A stretch of DNA of 64,000 nucleotides from Halobellus limi (GTDB taxonomy: Archaea; Halobacteriota; Halobacteria; Halobacteriales; Haloferacaceae). The notes under the pieces were generated by a model. The model was not told where the DNA came from and ran no database searches. It worked only from the letters and a program-made list of their open reading frames with translations. The stretch is from NCBI RefSeq assembly GCF_004799685.1, contig NZ_CP031313.1, positions 62,001 through 126,000 of the forward strand, given 5' to 3'. Both the position numbers and the translations under genes were made by a program. Position 1 is the stretch's first letter, and every line of letters begins with the position of its first letter. Below are positions 55,642-64,000 of the stretch, one piece after another.

Positions 55642-57090
55642 TTAAAAACTATTGTACACGGTCTTTTCGATCGTGTAGAATCCGATTCCGGCCTCGCCCT
55701 GTTCACGCCACGTTTCGCTCGAGGACTGTTTGAACCCGCCAAACGGAACGTGTAGCTCGAGTCCGGTCGTCTTGTCGTTGACCTTGGCGACGCCCGCCTC
55801 GACTTCACGGACGAATCGCTCCGCTTCAGTGTGACTGTCTGTGACGATAGAGGCAGACAACCCATAAGATGTACCGTTAGCGACAGTGAGTGCGTCTTCG
55901 AAGCTTTCAGCCTCGATGACGGCGAGAAGAGGGCCGAAAACCTCCTCTTGTGCAATCCGGTGGTCAGGATCGACATCCGAAAAGATGGTCGGTTCGACGA
56001 AGTATCCCTCCCGTAATCGTTCGCCATCGGGCCTTCCGCCTCCGATCTCGAGATTCGCGCCGTCTTTCTCCGCGATATCGACGTATTCGAGGGTTCCCTC
56101 GAGTTCGTTCTCGCTGATTTGTGGACCCATATCGGAGTTTTCACCGGGACCCACGTCGATCTCGTTCGCACGTGCGATGACAGCGTCGACGAATTCGTCG
56201 TAGATGTCGGTGTGTACGATCGCTCGGGAACAAGCAGTACACGCTTGTCCGGTCACGCCGAAAGCACCCGCACTGACGAGATCGGCCGCTTCTTCGAGGT
56301 CGGCGCTGGGCGTGACAATGGTGGGATTCTTCCCGCCGAGTTCGGTCTGTACGCGCTTTCCGTTGTCCGTCGCCTTGGAGTACACGGCCTCGCCAACCTT
56401 GCTTGACCCGGTGAACGAAACGGCGTCAACGCCATCGTGAGAGATTATCGCATCGCCGACGGTGCTGCCGGGCCCGGTAACGACGTTCGCGACGCCGGGG
56501 GGGAGTCCTGCTTCATCGAATGCCTCGAACAGTTCGACTGCGACGCCGGGGGCAAGCGATGCCGGATTGAGTACGACCGTGTTACCTGTTGCGAGCGCAG
56601 GCGCGAGCTTCCAAGCTGGTATCGCGATGGGATAGTTCCACGGCGTGATCAACGCAGCAACGCCGACTGGCACATCGACCGTGTAGAGCCCGCTCTGTGG
56701 TTTGCTCGAAGATTTTACGCTCCCTCCAAGATCCCGCGTTTTTTCAGCAAAGTAATAGAAGATGTCGACGGCCCGTTGTACCTCTCCGCTCGCCTCGGCG
56801 TGTGTCTTCCCCTCTTCTCTTATGAGCAATTGGGTGAGTTCCTCCTTCCTGTCCGCGAGAATCGAACCGGCGCCGCGCAAAATTGCGCCGCGCTCAGGGG
56901 CAGGCGTGGCGGCCCAATCGCCTTGAGCCGAAACGGCGGCTTCGACAGCGGCGTTCGCGTCTTTAGCCACCGATCGTGGATATTCGGCAACAACGTCGTT
57001 GGGGCTCGCGGGGTCTGTAGTTTCGAAATATTCGCCATTCGACGGTTCTCTCCACTCACCATCCACGTAGTTCTGGTATGAGGTCACCAC
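55642..57090 (-). CDS. Aldehyde dehydrogenase (2-oxoglutarate semialdehyde dehydrogenase-like)
   Basis: A complete 482-residue aldehyde dehydrogenase. Asn152 in TPWNYPIA, Glu250 in TELGGKNP and nucleophile Cys284 in GQACTACSR are present. The normally invariant Lys of the VVLKPA motif is Asn175 here (VVLNPASLAP), which may alter cofactor binding. Start is GTG at 57088-57090 (a second GTG is at 57085-57087), with TATA-like AATATAAAT 25 bp upstream. It is divergent from the keto-deoxy acid dehydratase gene at 57249. With that gene it should oxidise 2-oxoglutarate semialdehyde to 2-oxoglutarate, the last step of the Weimberg pathway. Confidence 0.9.
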   Translation of the reverse strand: MVTSYQNYVDGEWREPSNGEYFETTDPASPNDVVAEYPRSVAKDANAAVEAAVSAQGDWAATPAPERGAILRGAGSILADRKEELTQLLIREEGKTHAEASGEVQRAVDIFYYFAEKTRDLGGSVKSSSKPQSGLYTVDVPVGVAALITPWNYPIAIPAWKLAPALATGNTVVLNPASLAPGVAVELFEAFDEAGLPPGVANVVTGPGSTVGDAIISHDGVDAVSFTGSSKVGEAVYSKATDNGKRVQTELGGKNPTIVTPSADLEEAADLVSAGAFGVTGQACTACSRAIVHTDIYDEFVDAVIARANEIDVGPGENSDMGPQISENELEGTLEYVDIAEKDGANLEIGGGRPDGERLREGYFVEPTIFSDVDPDHRIAQEEVFGPLLAVIEAESFEDALTVANGTSYGLSASIVTDSHTEAERFVREVEAGVAKVNDKTTGLELHVPFGGFKQSSSETWREQGEAGIGFYTIEKTVYNSF

Positions 57091-57177
57091 ACGGTAGAAT
57101 TTGTCGTAGGAATATAAATAATCATTGCTCTTTGAAAGTTAACTTCCGAAAAAGGAATTAATCGTGAGTGGCAGTCA

Positions 57178-57210
57178 GGACGCAATATATTTATAATATG
57201 ATTAGCGTCC
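57178..57210. promoter_or_regulatory. Inverted repeat spanning the divergent promoter
   Basis: GGACGC (57178-57183) and GCGTCC (57205-57210) flank an AT-rich centre with TTTATAATATG. A second small inverted repeat TTCC-GAAAAA-GGAA is at 57144-57157. They lie between the divergent aldehyde dehydrogenase and dehydratase genes and are candidate sites for the IclR regulator. Confidence 0.5.
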
Positions 57211-57248
57211 AGTAGAATTATAACCATCTGCCCAAAAGAAACAGCGAG

Positions 57249-58121
57249 ATGCGGTATTATCACCTGTGGAACGATCACCAGCAGCAACTTATCGTAGAAC
57301 GAGGCAAGTCACTGTTTAACCTCGCTGAAGCCACACCCTCGGTTCAACGGTTCGAGGACATTTTGAAAGGGGCTGCAGTCACAAATCAGCCAATCGACAC
57401 CATTGCCGAGATGTTGATCGAAGATGCGGCCCCTCTTTCGAGAGAAGTTCTCGAAGAGAGACCGCTCTCGATGCCATTGTCACCTGACGAGGTGTGGGCG
57501 GCAGGAGTCACCTATCGTATTAGCGAAGAGGCTCGCAAAACAGAGAGTTCGATGCCAGAGATATATTTGGACGCCTACCAGAGCGACCGGCCGGAGTTGT
57601 TCTTCAAAGCAACGGCTGATCGGACCGTCGGACCAAATGAGGCAGTCGGTATCCGTCGGGATTCGGAGTGGGACGTCCCGGAACCCGAACTCGGAGTGGT
57701 TATGAGTTACGGAAAGGTCATCGGATACACCATCGGAAACGACGTCAGCAGCCGATCCATCGAGGGACAAAATCCTTTGTATCTCCCTCAGGCGAAAGTG
57801 TACGATCGATGTTGTGCACTCGGTCCGTGCATCCGTTCGGCTGCGTCCCTCGAAGACCCCCACACGCTTGAGATGTGGATGTCTATCCGTCGAGACGACG
57901 AGATCGTTTACGAGGAGTCGACGAATACGAGCGAAATGGTACGGACGGTCGAAGAGTTAGTTAGCTACTACTCCGATCATAACTCTTTACCTCGGACTTC
58001 CGTCCTTTTGACCGGGACATCGCTAGTTCCAGAGGACGAATTTACGCTTCGGGCTGCCGACAACATTGAAATTGGGATCGAGGGTATTGGAACACTTTCT
58101 AACTCCGTCGTCGAGGTGTAA
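57249..58121 (+). CDS. 2-keto-3-deoxy-pentonate dehydratase-like FAH-family enzyme
   Basis: A 290-residue enzyme of the FAH superfamily. The core VWAAGVTYRISEEARKTES, RPELFFKATADRTVGP, DVPEPELGVVM (metal ligands Glu145, Glu147), GNDVSSRSIEGQNPLYLPQA (Asp165, Lys183) is that of 2-dehydro-3-deoxy-D-arabinonate/xylonate dehydratases (KdaD; XacE of Haloferax). They convert 2-keto-3-deoxy-pentonate to 2-oxoglutarate semialdehyde. A TATA-like ATTATAA is 28 bp before the ATG at 57249. The gene pairs divergently with the aldehyde dehydrogenase that would take the product. Confidence 0.92.
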   Translation: MRYYHLWNDHQQQLIVERGKSLFNLAEATPSVQRFEDILKGAAVTNQPIDTIAEMLIEDAAPLSREVLEERPLSMPLSPDEVWAAGVTYRISEEARKTESSMPEIYLDAYQSDRPELFFKATADRTVGPNEAVGIRRDSEWDVPEPELGVVMSYGKVIGYTIGNDVSSRSIEGQNPLYLPQAKVYDRCCALGPCIRSAASLEDPHTLEMWMSIRRDDEIVYEESTNTSEMVRTVEELVSYYSDHNSLPRTSVLLTGTSLVPEDEFTLRAADNIEIGIEGIGTLSNSVVEV

Positions 58122-58322
58122 GTACCCGCACTAGCGTCGAATTGCTGTGATTTAGGTTAATTGAATGTAGAATCGCACGGTTAGGAATTTCTCCGCTGTA
58201 ATTCTAAAGCTTACTGGGATGTATTTTCCAGTAAGTTACGACGGGTTTAAGTGATCAAAACAATACCTTAGAAATAATGTTATCAGGGTAATCGTTTAAT
58301 TGCCAACCAAAAGAGTGTACAT

Positions 58323-59970
58323 ATGATGAGATACACGAGAATTTTATGTGGGATATTCCTGGAATATAATATTGGTTCCGTAACGCTTCGCCACGACAAT
58401 CAGCATACAAATCAGACCGCGCTCGTTTATCTCGACGAAAAAGGTACGGTCTCGGAATACACGTACACTCAATTAGAAGATGCAGTTACAACGCTCGTTT
58501 ACAATTTTGAGGAACGAGGAATAACCGAAGGCGATCGCGTCGCTATCTGCTTCCCTCCCTCCCCGGAACTGCTAATCAGTTACTTGGCCGTGTTCCGCCT
58601 AGGTGCGGTTTGTGTCCCCGTTTCGGTGCTCTCAGAAACCGACACTCTGGAATACTGTCTCGATCACGCGGCCGTTTCTACACTCCTCATAGATAGTGCG
58701 ATAAGTGACCAGTTTCAGCAGGTACTCGAGATAGTTGATATTGAACGAGTTATTTCGGTACCTCTCCGCGCTTCCGATGATCAGACTACCGGTAGTGAGA
58801 CCGGGCCCCTAGGTGGGTATCGTGACATCGTATCTGACGGTAAAACCACTCGAGTTGTCGAGACCGCTCCCGACGACCCGGCGTTGATTTTGTACACCTC
58901 GGGATCGACCGGCGTACCCAAGGGCGTCGTTCAGGGACATCAGTACCTCATCGGCTCATTACCGGGCTATCAGTGCTGGTATGAACTATTCGATCCGGCG
59001 GAATTAGCGTCCGCCCGAGTGTGGACGCCCGCGGAATGGGCTTGGGCGGGAGCGTTATTCGACGTCGTATTTCCGACGCTCGCGGCCGGCGGTACAATCG
59101 TCGCGCGCACGCGCCGTAGGCTTCGACCCATCTTCGGCACTGTCGCTCGTGGAAAGCCAAGGGATCACCCACTCTTTCCTTCCTCCGACAGCGCTCAGAC
59201 GGATTCGTGATGAGACGTCTCCCGCGGATTATGACCTTTCTTCGTTCGAGACGATTATGTGTGGAGCCGAACCGCTTACAGCGTCAGTTAAACGCTGGGC
59301 CCAAGATACCCTCGGCGTTACCGTCAACGAAGCGTATGGTCAAACTGAAGCGAACGCGATCCTCGGTGAATCGACGGCCTTGTATCCGTCAAAAGAGGGG
59401 ACGACTGGTCTCCCGTATCCCGGACATACGCTAGCGGTCCAGCAGGGAGACGAACGTCGAGGAATCGGACGCGGTGAACTACTAATTGATTCGTCAGACC
59501 CGGTCGTTTTCATCGAATACTGGAATGATCCTGAGGCGACGTCTACGGCCTTTACCGAAGATGGATGGTTGAAAACTGGAGACGAGGCGATCATACAAGA
59601 GAACGGATACGTTTCTATCGAGGGTCGGGTCGATGACATCATCATCACCTCGGGTTATCGCGTCAGTCCGAAGGAGGTCGAATCTAAACTGGAATCGCAC
59701 CCGAACGTCGAGGCGGTCGTGGTCGGTGGCATTTCCGATCCAGATCGCGGAACCGTGATCAAGGCATTCATTGTGCCTATCGACGAACGGATACTTTGAA
59801 TGATCGTGAAGACGAAAGGTACCAAAAGCTCGAATTGGAGTTAACTCGCTTTGCAAAGGACAAGCTAGATGCGTACAAAAAAACCGCGCGAGTACGAGTT
59901 TCTCGAGGAATTTCCCATAACAAGAAATGGAAAGGTCGACAGATCCGCCTTGCTGAATAGCGATTCCTGA
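58323..59970 (+). pseudogene. Acyl-CoA synthetase, disrupted by frameshifts
   Basis: The gene is the paralogue of 25363-27054. The first part (58323-59105) includes ILYTSGSTGVPKGVVQG and VWTPAEWAWAGALFDV; a frameshift near 59105 leads to VESQGITHSFLPPTALRRI, AYGQTEANAI, TGDEAIIQENGY and RVDDIIITSGYRVSPKE (to 59799). A second shift gives RYQKLELELTRFAKDKLDAY, and a third in the A-run near 59880 gives EFLEEFPITRNGKVDRS, which holds the catalytic Lys, to TGA 59968-59970. Everything is there but in three or four frames, so the loss is recent. Unless sequencing error explains the shifts, it is inactive. Confidence 0.85.
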
Positions 59971-60247
59971 TTATCGCCTCGAGAAGTAAATAGCCCGTCA
60001 CATCTTTGCTTATCAGATGGTTTAGGAGAAATAACTCACTTAAATCGCTACATCCGTTAATTTTCTGAGCAGGATACTCGCTTTCAGTTGTGAAATAGTG
60101 AATCTCTGAATGTGGAATGAGTACCGGTTCACGCGAGAGTAAGGACGGGGAATTGACCTTGTACGAACAGATACCACAATAACGAGTATTCGACCACTGG
60201 ACGGTTAATTGTTCGTTGAGTAGTACTCTCTGGCTACCGTTGAAGCG

Positions 60248-61090
60248 TCACTTCGAGATCCCGTAGACATCACCGGTCCAATCGCGCACCGGGTGGTCAT
60301 ACACTGGGTCGTCACGGTTGAGATTGTCAAGCATAGCTAACTCATCTCGTGTCAATTCCCAGTCCCACAGGTCAAAATTAGCCTCGATATGGTTTGAAGA
60401 TGAAGATTTAGGGAGAACGACTACGTCACGGTGGATGGCCCAACGGAGAACGACCTGCGCCGGTGATCGACCGCGCTCGTTTGCGATATCCTGAACATCC
60501 TGTTCATCAAATATCTCAGTGCGTGCAAGCGGTGCAGCGGCCTCAATAACGGTATCGGACTCGCGGCAGTAGTCTATCAGTTCCGGTCGTTGCAACAGCG
60601 GATGAAATTCGATCTGATTGACGGCGATCGGAACGTTGCTGATGTGATGAGCGCAGGACAGTTGATACGCCGAGAAGTTCGAGACACCGACGTTGTCGAT
60701 GAGCCCCTCCTCGTACAACGTCTCCATCGCATCCAGCGTCTCGCGAAGCGAAATTGCCGGGTTCGGCCAGTGAATCAGATACAGGTTGAGGTAGTCTGTC
60801 CCGAGTCTATCGAGCGATTTTTTACACGCCCGAATAACGCCCTCGTAGTCGAGGTTCTTGGGCAGCACCTTGGACGTAAGAAACAGATCGTCGCGCTCGT
60901 ACTCGGTCAGTACGTCCCCGATCTCGGCTTCGTTCATATATCCCTCTGCCGTATCGATGTGCGCGTAACCTACATCGAGCGCCTTCCGAACGGACGACGT
61001 GATGGTCTCACCAGAGAGGTCCCAAGTACCTAGTCCGATCATCGGCAGTTCGTCGCCACCCAGCAGCGTTTTGGTTGGAGCAGCCTCCAT
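60248..61090 (-). CDS. Aldo/keto reductase
   Basis: A 280-residue AKR. The catalytic tetrad is complete: Asp46 and Tyr51 in HIDTAEGYMNE, Lys74 in TSKVLP and His107 in LIHWPNP. The C-terminal VLPKSSSSNHIEANFD binds NADPH. It reduces aldehydes or ketones, perhaps 2,5-diketogluconate-like or sugar substrates. Start ATG 61088-61090 precedes EAAPTKTLLGG. The gene is alone; IS6 copy H starts 47 bp upstream. Confidence 0.92.
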   Translation of the reverse strand: MEAAPTKTLLGGDELPMIGLGTWDLSGETITSSVRKALDVGYAHIDTAEGYMNEAEIGDVLTEYERDDLFLTSKVLPKNLDYEGVIRACKKSLDRLGTDYLNLYLIHWPNPAISLRETLDAMETLYEEGLIDNVGVSNFSAYQLSCAHHISNVPIAVNQIEFHPLLQRPELIDYCRESDTVIEAAAPLARTEIFDEQDVQDIANERGRSPAQVVLRWAIHRDVVVLPKSSSSNHIEANFDLWDWELTRDELAMLDNLNRDDPVYDHPVRDWTGDVYGISK

Positions 61091-61137
61091 AGTTGGTCGA
61101 TCACATTCGAACTAAAAATACTTTGGTCCGATAGAGG

Positions 61138-61828
61138 GGTCGTGTTTCGTTACGGATGAAGAGTGAGGCGGTGTGATTTTGTGGTGGTCTATGCCAGAAA
61201 TCGCCCGCCTCAGTGGATTCACGGACTGGATTGATTTGGATCTTGTGGAGCGACAGCGGACACCAGAGCGTGCGATGAAACTCGGTATTCAACTGCAGTA
61301 GCGGGACTCTCGCTGTCGAATACCGTCTCTGTCCTCGAAGAATTGGGTGTCGAGCGCTCTCGCAAAGCAATTCACGATTGGGTTCAAAAGGCCGATCTAC
61401 AGCCCACAGACGGTCGAAGCCCGAATCACGTTGCGCTCGACGAGACTGTGATTCGAATCAATGACGAGCAATTCTGGCTGTACGCGGCCGCTGATACCGA
61501 CACAAACAGTCTGCTGCATCTGCGACTTTTTTCCACGACAACGACCGCACTAACCGAGATCTTTCTGCGAGAATTTCGCCAGAAACACGACGTCGAATCC
61601 GCTGTGTTTCTGGTCGATGGCGCTCAACACCTCCAAACTGCGCTGGCCAGAGCAGGACTCCGATTTCGAACTGAACGGAATGGAAATCGGAACGCCATCG
61701 AGCGAATTTTTCGCGAGCTCAAGCGCAAAACTTCCTCGTTCTCAACCTGTTTCAGCCACGTTGAGCCGCAAATCGCCGAAAATTGGCTCCAAGCATTTGC
61801 TGCCTGGCTCAATGCCCTAAACACGACC
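61138..61828 (+). mobile_element. IS6-type insertion sequence, copy H (single frameshift)
   Basis: A 691 bp element with ends GGTCGTGTTTCGT and CCCTAAACACGACC. The plus-strand transposase begins at 61191 (PEIARLSGFTDWIDLD) and breaks in LGIQLQ (TAG at 61299-61301); after that frameshift the rest is complete: HDWVQKADLQPTDGRSP, ALDETVIRINDEQFWLYAAA, VFLVDGAQHLQTALA and NGNRNAIERIF, so all DDE residues remain. It is the best preserved copy of the second subfamily. Confidence 0.9.
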
Positions 61829-61937
61829 ATTACGATCAGAATTATTATTACCTGTTCAGAACCAACGAGTCGAGTATTGGAAAAACAGACTTCTCGATAG
61901 CTATCAGCATTCTCACCAGAGATATGAGTTACTAGCG

Positions 61938-62130
61938 TTATGAGAAAAGCAACAAGTATGACGAATCTTGATTAACCCGTTGGTCGGTTTTTGAAAGGGC
62001 TTTAGTCGCCATATCCACACGCTCAGCAGCTTTGATGTGCTGGTAGGCTTGTCGAACCTGTTCTTCGGAGTTATCGAGATACCGCGCTGCAGCAGCGTAA
62101 CCGAACTCTCGGACCGGTACCTCACCCATT
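61938..62130 (-). pseudogene. Possible tyrosine-recombinase C-terminal fragment
   Basis: The minus-strand frame ends with AAAARYLDNSEEQVRQAYQH and IKAAERVDMATKAL, then KTDQRVN and a stop. This resembles the tail of haloarchaeal site-specific integrases, with the Tyr at AYQH, but the rest of the protein is absent and replaced by the polymerase relic on the other strand. Such an integrase would fit with the mobile-element character of this end of the window. Confidence 0.4.
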
Positions 62131-62134
62131 CCAC

Positions 62135-63783
62135 GACGACCGCCGTGCAGGCGGCGTTTGAAGCACACGATCCGGACGTCCTGGTCTGCTCGACGTGCGA
62201 GATTGTCCCGACCCTCCACGAGATGGCGACGGTTGCCGGCGTCGACGACTTCTCGCTGATTCGGTGGCCGGACGTCGACTACCAACAGCTCGCGACCCGG
62301 TCGACGTACTCGAGCTACGGCCGCGTCGGCCACTCACCGGCGCGGTACACCGTGCCCGGACGGGCGATCATCGACGAGTCGAACACGTTCTTCTACGGGG
62401 AGACGAACCTCGACGGCGTCCTCGACCTCGTGTCGCGCTCGAAAAAGCCCGTGCAGGAGCTCGCGTGGGCGTCGATCGGGAACGTGCTCACGGCGACCCA
62501 GATCTGCGAAGCCCACGACTGCGGCGTCCTCGTTCCGTGGAACTCCTGGCGCCACGAATTCTACAAGCCCATGGGGACGCTCCACGACGCTGACCGCGGT
62601 GGGTTCATCTTCGTCCCCGAGGTCGGCCTCCACGAGAACGTCCACGAGCTCGACTTTTCGAGTCTGTATCCGAACATCATCTGTAGGCGGAACGTCTCGC
62701 CGGATGTCATCCGGTGTAACTGCCATAGCGACCGTGAGGACGTCCCCGGCCTTGGGTACTCGGTCTTCGACGACCGGGGCTACCTCGTCGACGTGCTTCA
62801 ACCGATCATCGACGCCCGCGACGGAATCAAGCCGGCCATCTGTCGCGAGAAGGATCGGGATGATCCCGACGAAGGCCGACTGGTGGAGCTCGAGGGGCGG
62901 TCGGGAGCGCTGAAGTGGATTCTCGTCGCCTGATTCGGCTATCAAGGATTCAGCAACGCAAAATTCGGCCGCATCGAGTGCCACGAGGCAATCAACGCAT
63001 TCGCTCGTGAGATTCTGCTGACGGCGAAACAACGGCTGGAAGCCGGCGGCTAGCGCGTCGTCCACGGCATCGTCGACTCCATCTGGGTGACCCCGACCCC
63101 CGACGTCGACGACGATGACCGCGAGGACCTCGAGACGCTCGCGACGGCGATCACGGAATGCGTCGAAATTCGGCTCGAACACGAAGCCCACTACGATTGG
63201 GTGGCGTTCGTGCCGCAGCGCGAGAGCGACGCCGGCACGTTGACGAAGTACTTCGGGAAGGTCGCCGGCGACGACGACTTCAAGATACGCGGTATCGAAG
63301 CTCGGCAGCGCTCGACCCCACCGTTCATCGAGGACGTCCAGCGGAACTGTCTCGAACGGCTCGACGCGACTCAATCTCCGGCCGCCGTACTCGACTGTCT
63401 TCAGGATGCGATCAAGCGCCTCCACGCTGGAACGGTGCCGGTTGAGCAGCTCGTCGAACGGAATCGTGTCTCCAAGCCACTCGAAGGGTATATGCAGAAC
63501 ACCCAGAACGTGGCGGCGCTAAAGTGGGCTCGCGAGCAGGACTTCGATGTCCACCCAGGACAGGACCTCGAGTACGTAGTTGTCGACGACGAGAAGACCT
63601 CAAGAGAGCGGGTCGCGGTGGCTCACGGGGAAGTCGATTCGTACGATCCATCGTACTATGAGACGCAACTCATCAGAGCTGTCAAGCGTGTACTGTCACC
63701 GCTGGGCTGGAATCGACGGAGATTCAGCGCGAAATCGCGGAAACTCGGGAAACGAACTTGGCCGCCTTCACCTATAGTAGTGG
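62135..63783 (+). pseudogene. Family B DNA polymerase relic
   Basis: A decayed family B polymerase of the haloarchaeal mobile-element type. Motif A region ELDFSSLYPNIICRRNVSP lies near 62645-62705, motif B FGYQGFSNAKFGRIE near 62940 and motif C GIVDSIWVTP near 63068. The frame is interrupted by TGA at 62930 (where Cys is expected before FGYQGF) and TAG at 63051 (replacing Trp), and shifts at the 3' end. The exonuclease domain is missing from the 5' end. It cannot make a working enzyme. Its 3' end is cut by an IS630-type element. Confidence 0.85.
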
Positions 63784-64000
63784 TTAGAAATAGTTGCTCA
63801 CTTTTGGAAGAGAAAGCTGGTCGAGAGCGGTATCGATCGCCGTCGTGAGCTCGTTGAGCGAGTCAAAGAATCGGTTGCTGAGAGCGTCTTGGAGTTGTCT
63901 CCAGCACTCTTCGACAGGATTGAGTTCCGGCGAATACGCCGGCAACGTGACGAAGGCGAGGTCGTCACGGGCCGCCAGGTCCGTGACGGCCGACGCCTGG
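63784..64000 (-). mobile_element. IS630-type transposase C-terminus (partial, runs off window)
   Basis: The minus-strand frame reads LPAYSPELNPVEECWRQLQD and ends SNRFFDSLNELTTAIDTALD with the stop TAA at 63784-63786. The LPAYSPELNPVE signature with final Glu is typical of the IS630 family. The 5' part lies beyond 64000. The frame is intact as far as visible, so this copy may be complete and active. Confidence 0.88.

Noticed and set aside
20660-61828. IS6 copies as spacers of a CRISPR-like or other regular array
   Set aside because: Distances and orientations are irregular, and each copy is a full 690 bp element.

Overview
The window looks like a haloarchaeal (class Halobacteria) genome segment. 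Proteins are strongly acidic, GC-rich coding blocks alternate with AT-rich spacers, many genes have a TATA-like box 25-31 bp upstream of the start codon and no leader, and there are haloarchaeal-type IS6 transposases, an archaea-specific SMC-related protein and a protein-primed/MGE-like family B DNA polymerase relic. No rRNA or tRNA gene and no CRISPR array was seen. All family calls are by recognition of motifs, not by database search.

Layout. (1) 1-20.6 kb: a dense catabolic block for sugar acids and plant- or alga-derived polysaccharide: SDR dehydrogenases, a broken GH88-like hydrolase, an esterase, a broken aldehyde dehydrogenase, two D-2-hydroxyacid dehydrogenases, an iron alcohol dehydrogenase, an epimerase, two paralogous type I dehydroquinase-fold proteins, a truncated RraA-type protein, two MaoC-fold proteins, a galactonate-dehydratase-like enolase-superfamily enzyme, a zinc alcohol dehydrogenase, an EamA transporter, two MFS relics, a tartronate-semialdehyde-reductase-like enzyme and an intact GH105-type unsaturated glucuronyl hydrolase. 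(2) 20.6-41 kb: an insertion-sequence graveyard in AT-richer DNA, with seven of the eight clear IS6-type copies (all disabled), several short inverted-repeat elements, and islands of intact genes (Lrp regulator, FlK-like thioesterase, acyl-CoA ligase, LigM-like O-demethylase, SMC-related ATPase, mutarotase-like protein, MaoC, lactate-utilisation LutC and a LutB-LutA fusion). (3) 41-61 kb: a second catabolic block: enolase-superfamily dehydratase, TRAP transporter, enoyl-CoA hydratase, MaoC, class III CoA-transferase, SMP-30 lactonase, Gfo/Idh/MocA dehydrogenase, second LigM-like protein, IclR regulator, two FAH-family enzymes, aldehyde dehydrogenase, broken acyl-CoA ligase and aldo/keto reductase. 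(4) 61-64 kb: mobile-element debris: an IS6 copy, a possible integrase tail, a decayed family B DNA polymerase and the end of an IS630-type transposase.

How the genes fit together. Block 3 contains homologues of every step of an oxidative (Weimberg-type) pentose or sugar-acid route as known in Haloferax: dehydrogenase (Gfo/Idh/MocA), lactonase (SMP-30), sugar-acid dehydratase (enolase superfamily), 2-keto-3-deoxy-acid dehydratase (FAH family), semialdehyde dehydrogenase, with an IclR regulator and TRAP uptake. Block 1 supplies polysaccharide-derived uronate and aldonate chemistry. A second theme is C1/CoA chemistry: two LigM-like methyltransferase-fold proteins, two AMP-forming acyl-CoA ligases (one dead), CoA-transferase, enoyl-CoA hydratase, four MaoC-fold proteins and an FlK-like thioesterase. 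Together they suggest, but do not prove, use of methoxylated plant compounds. Many pseudogenes and relics show that the region is decaying or being remodelled by IS6 elements.
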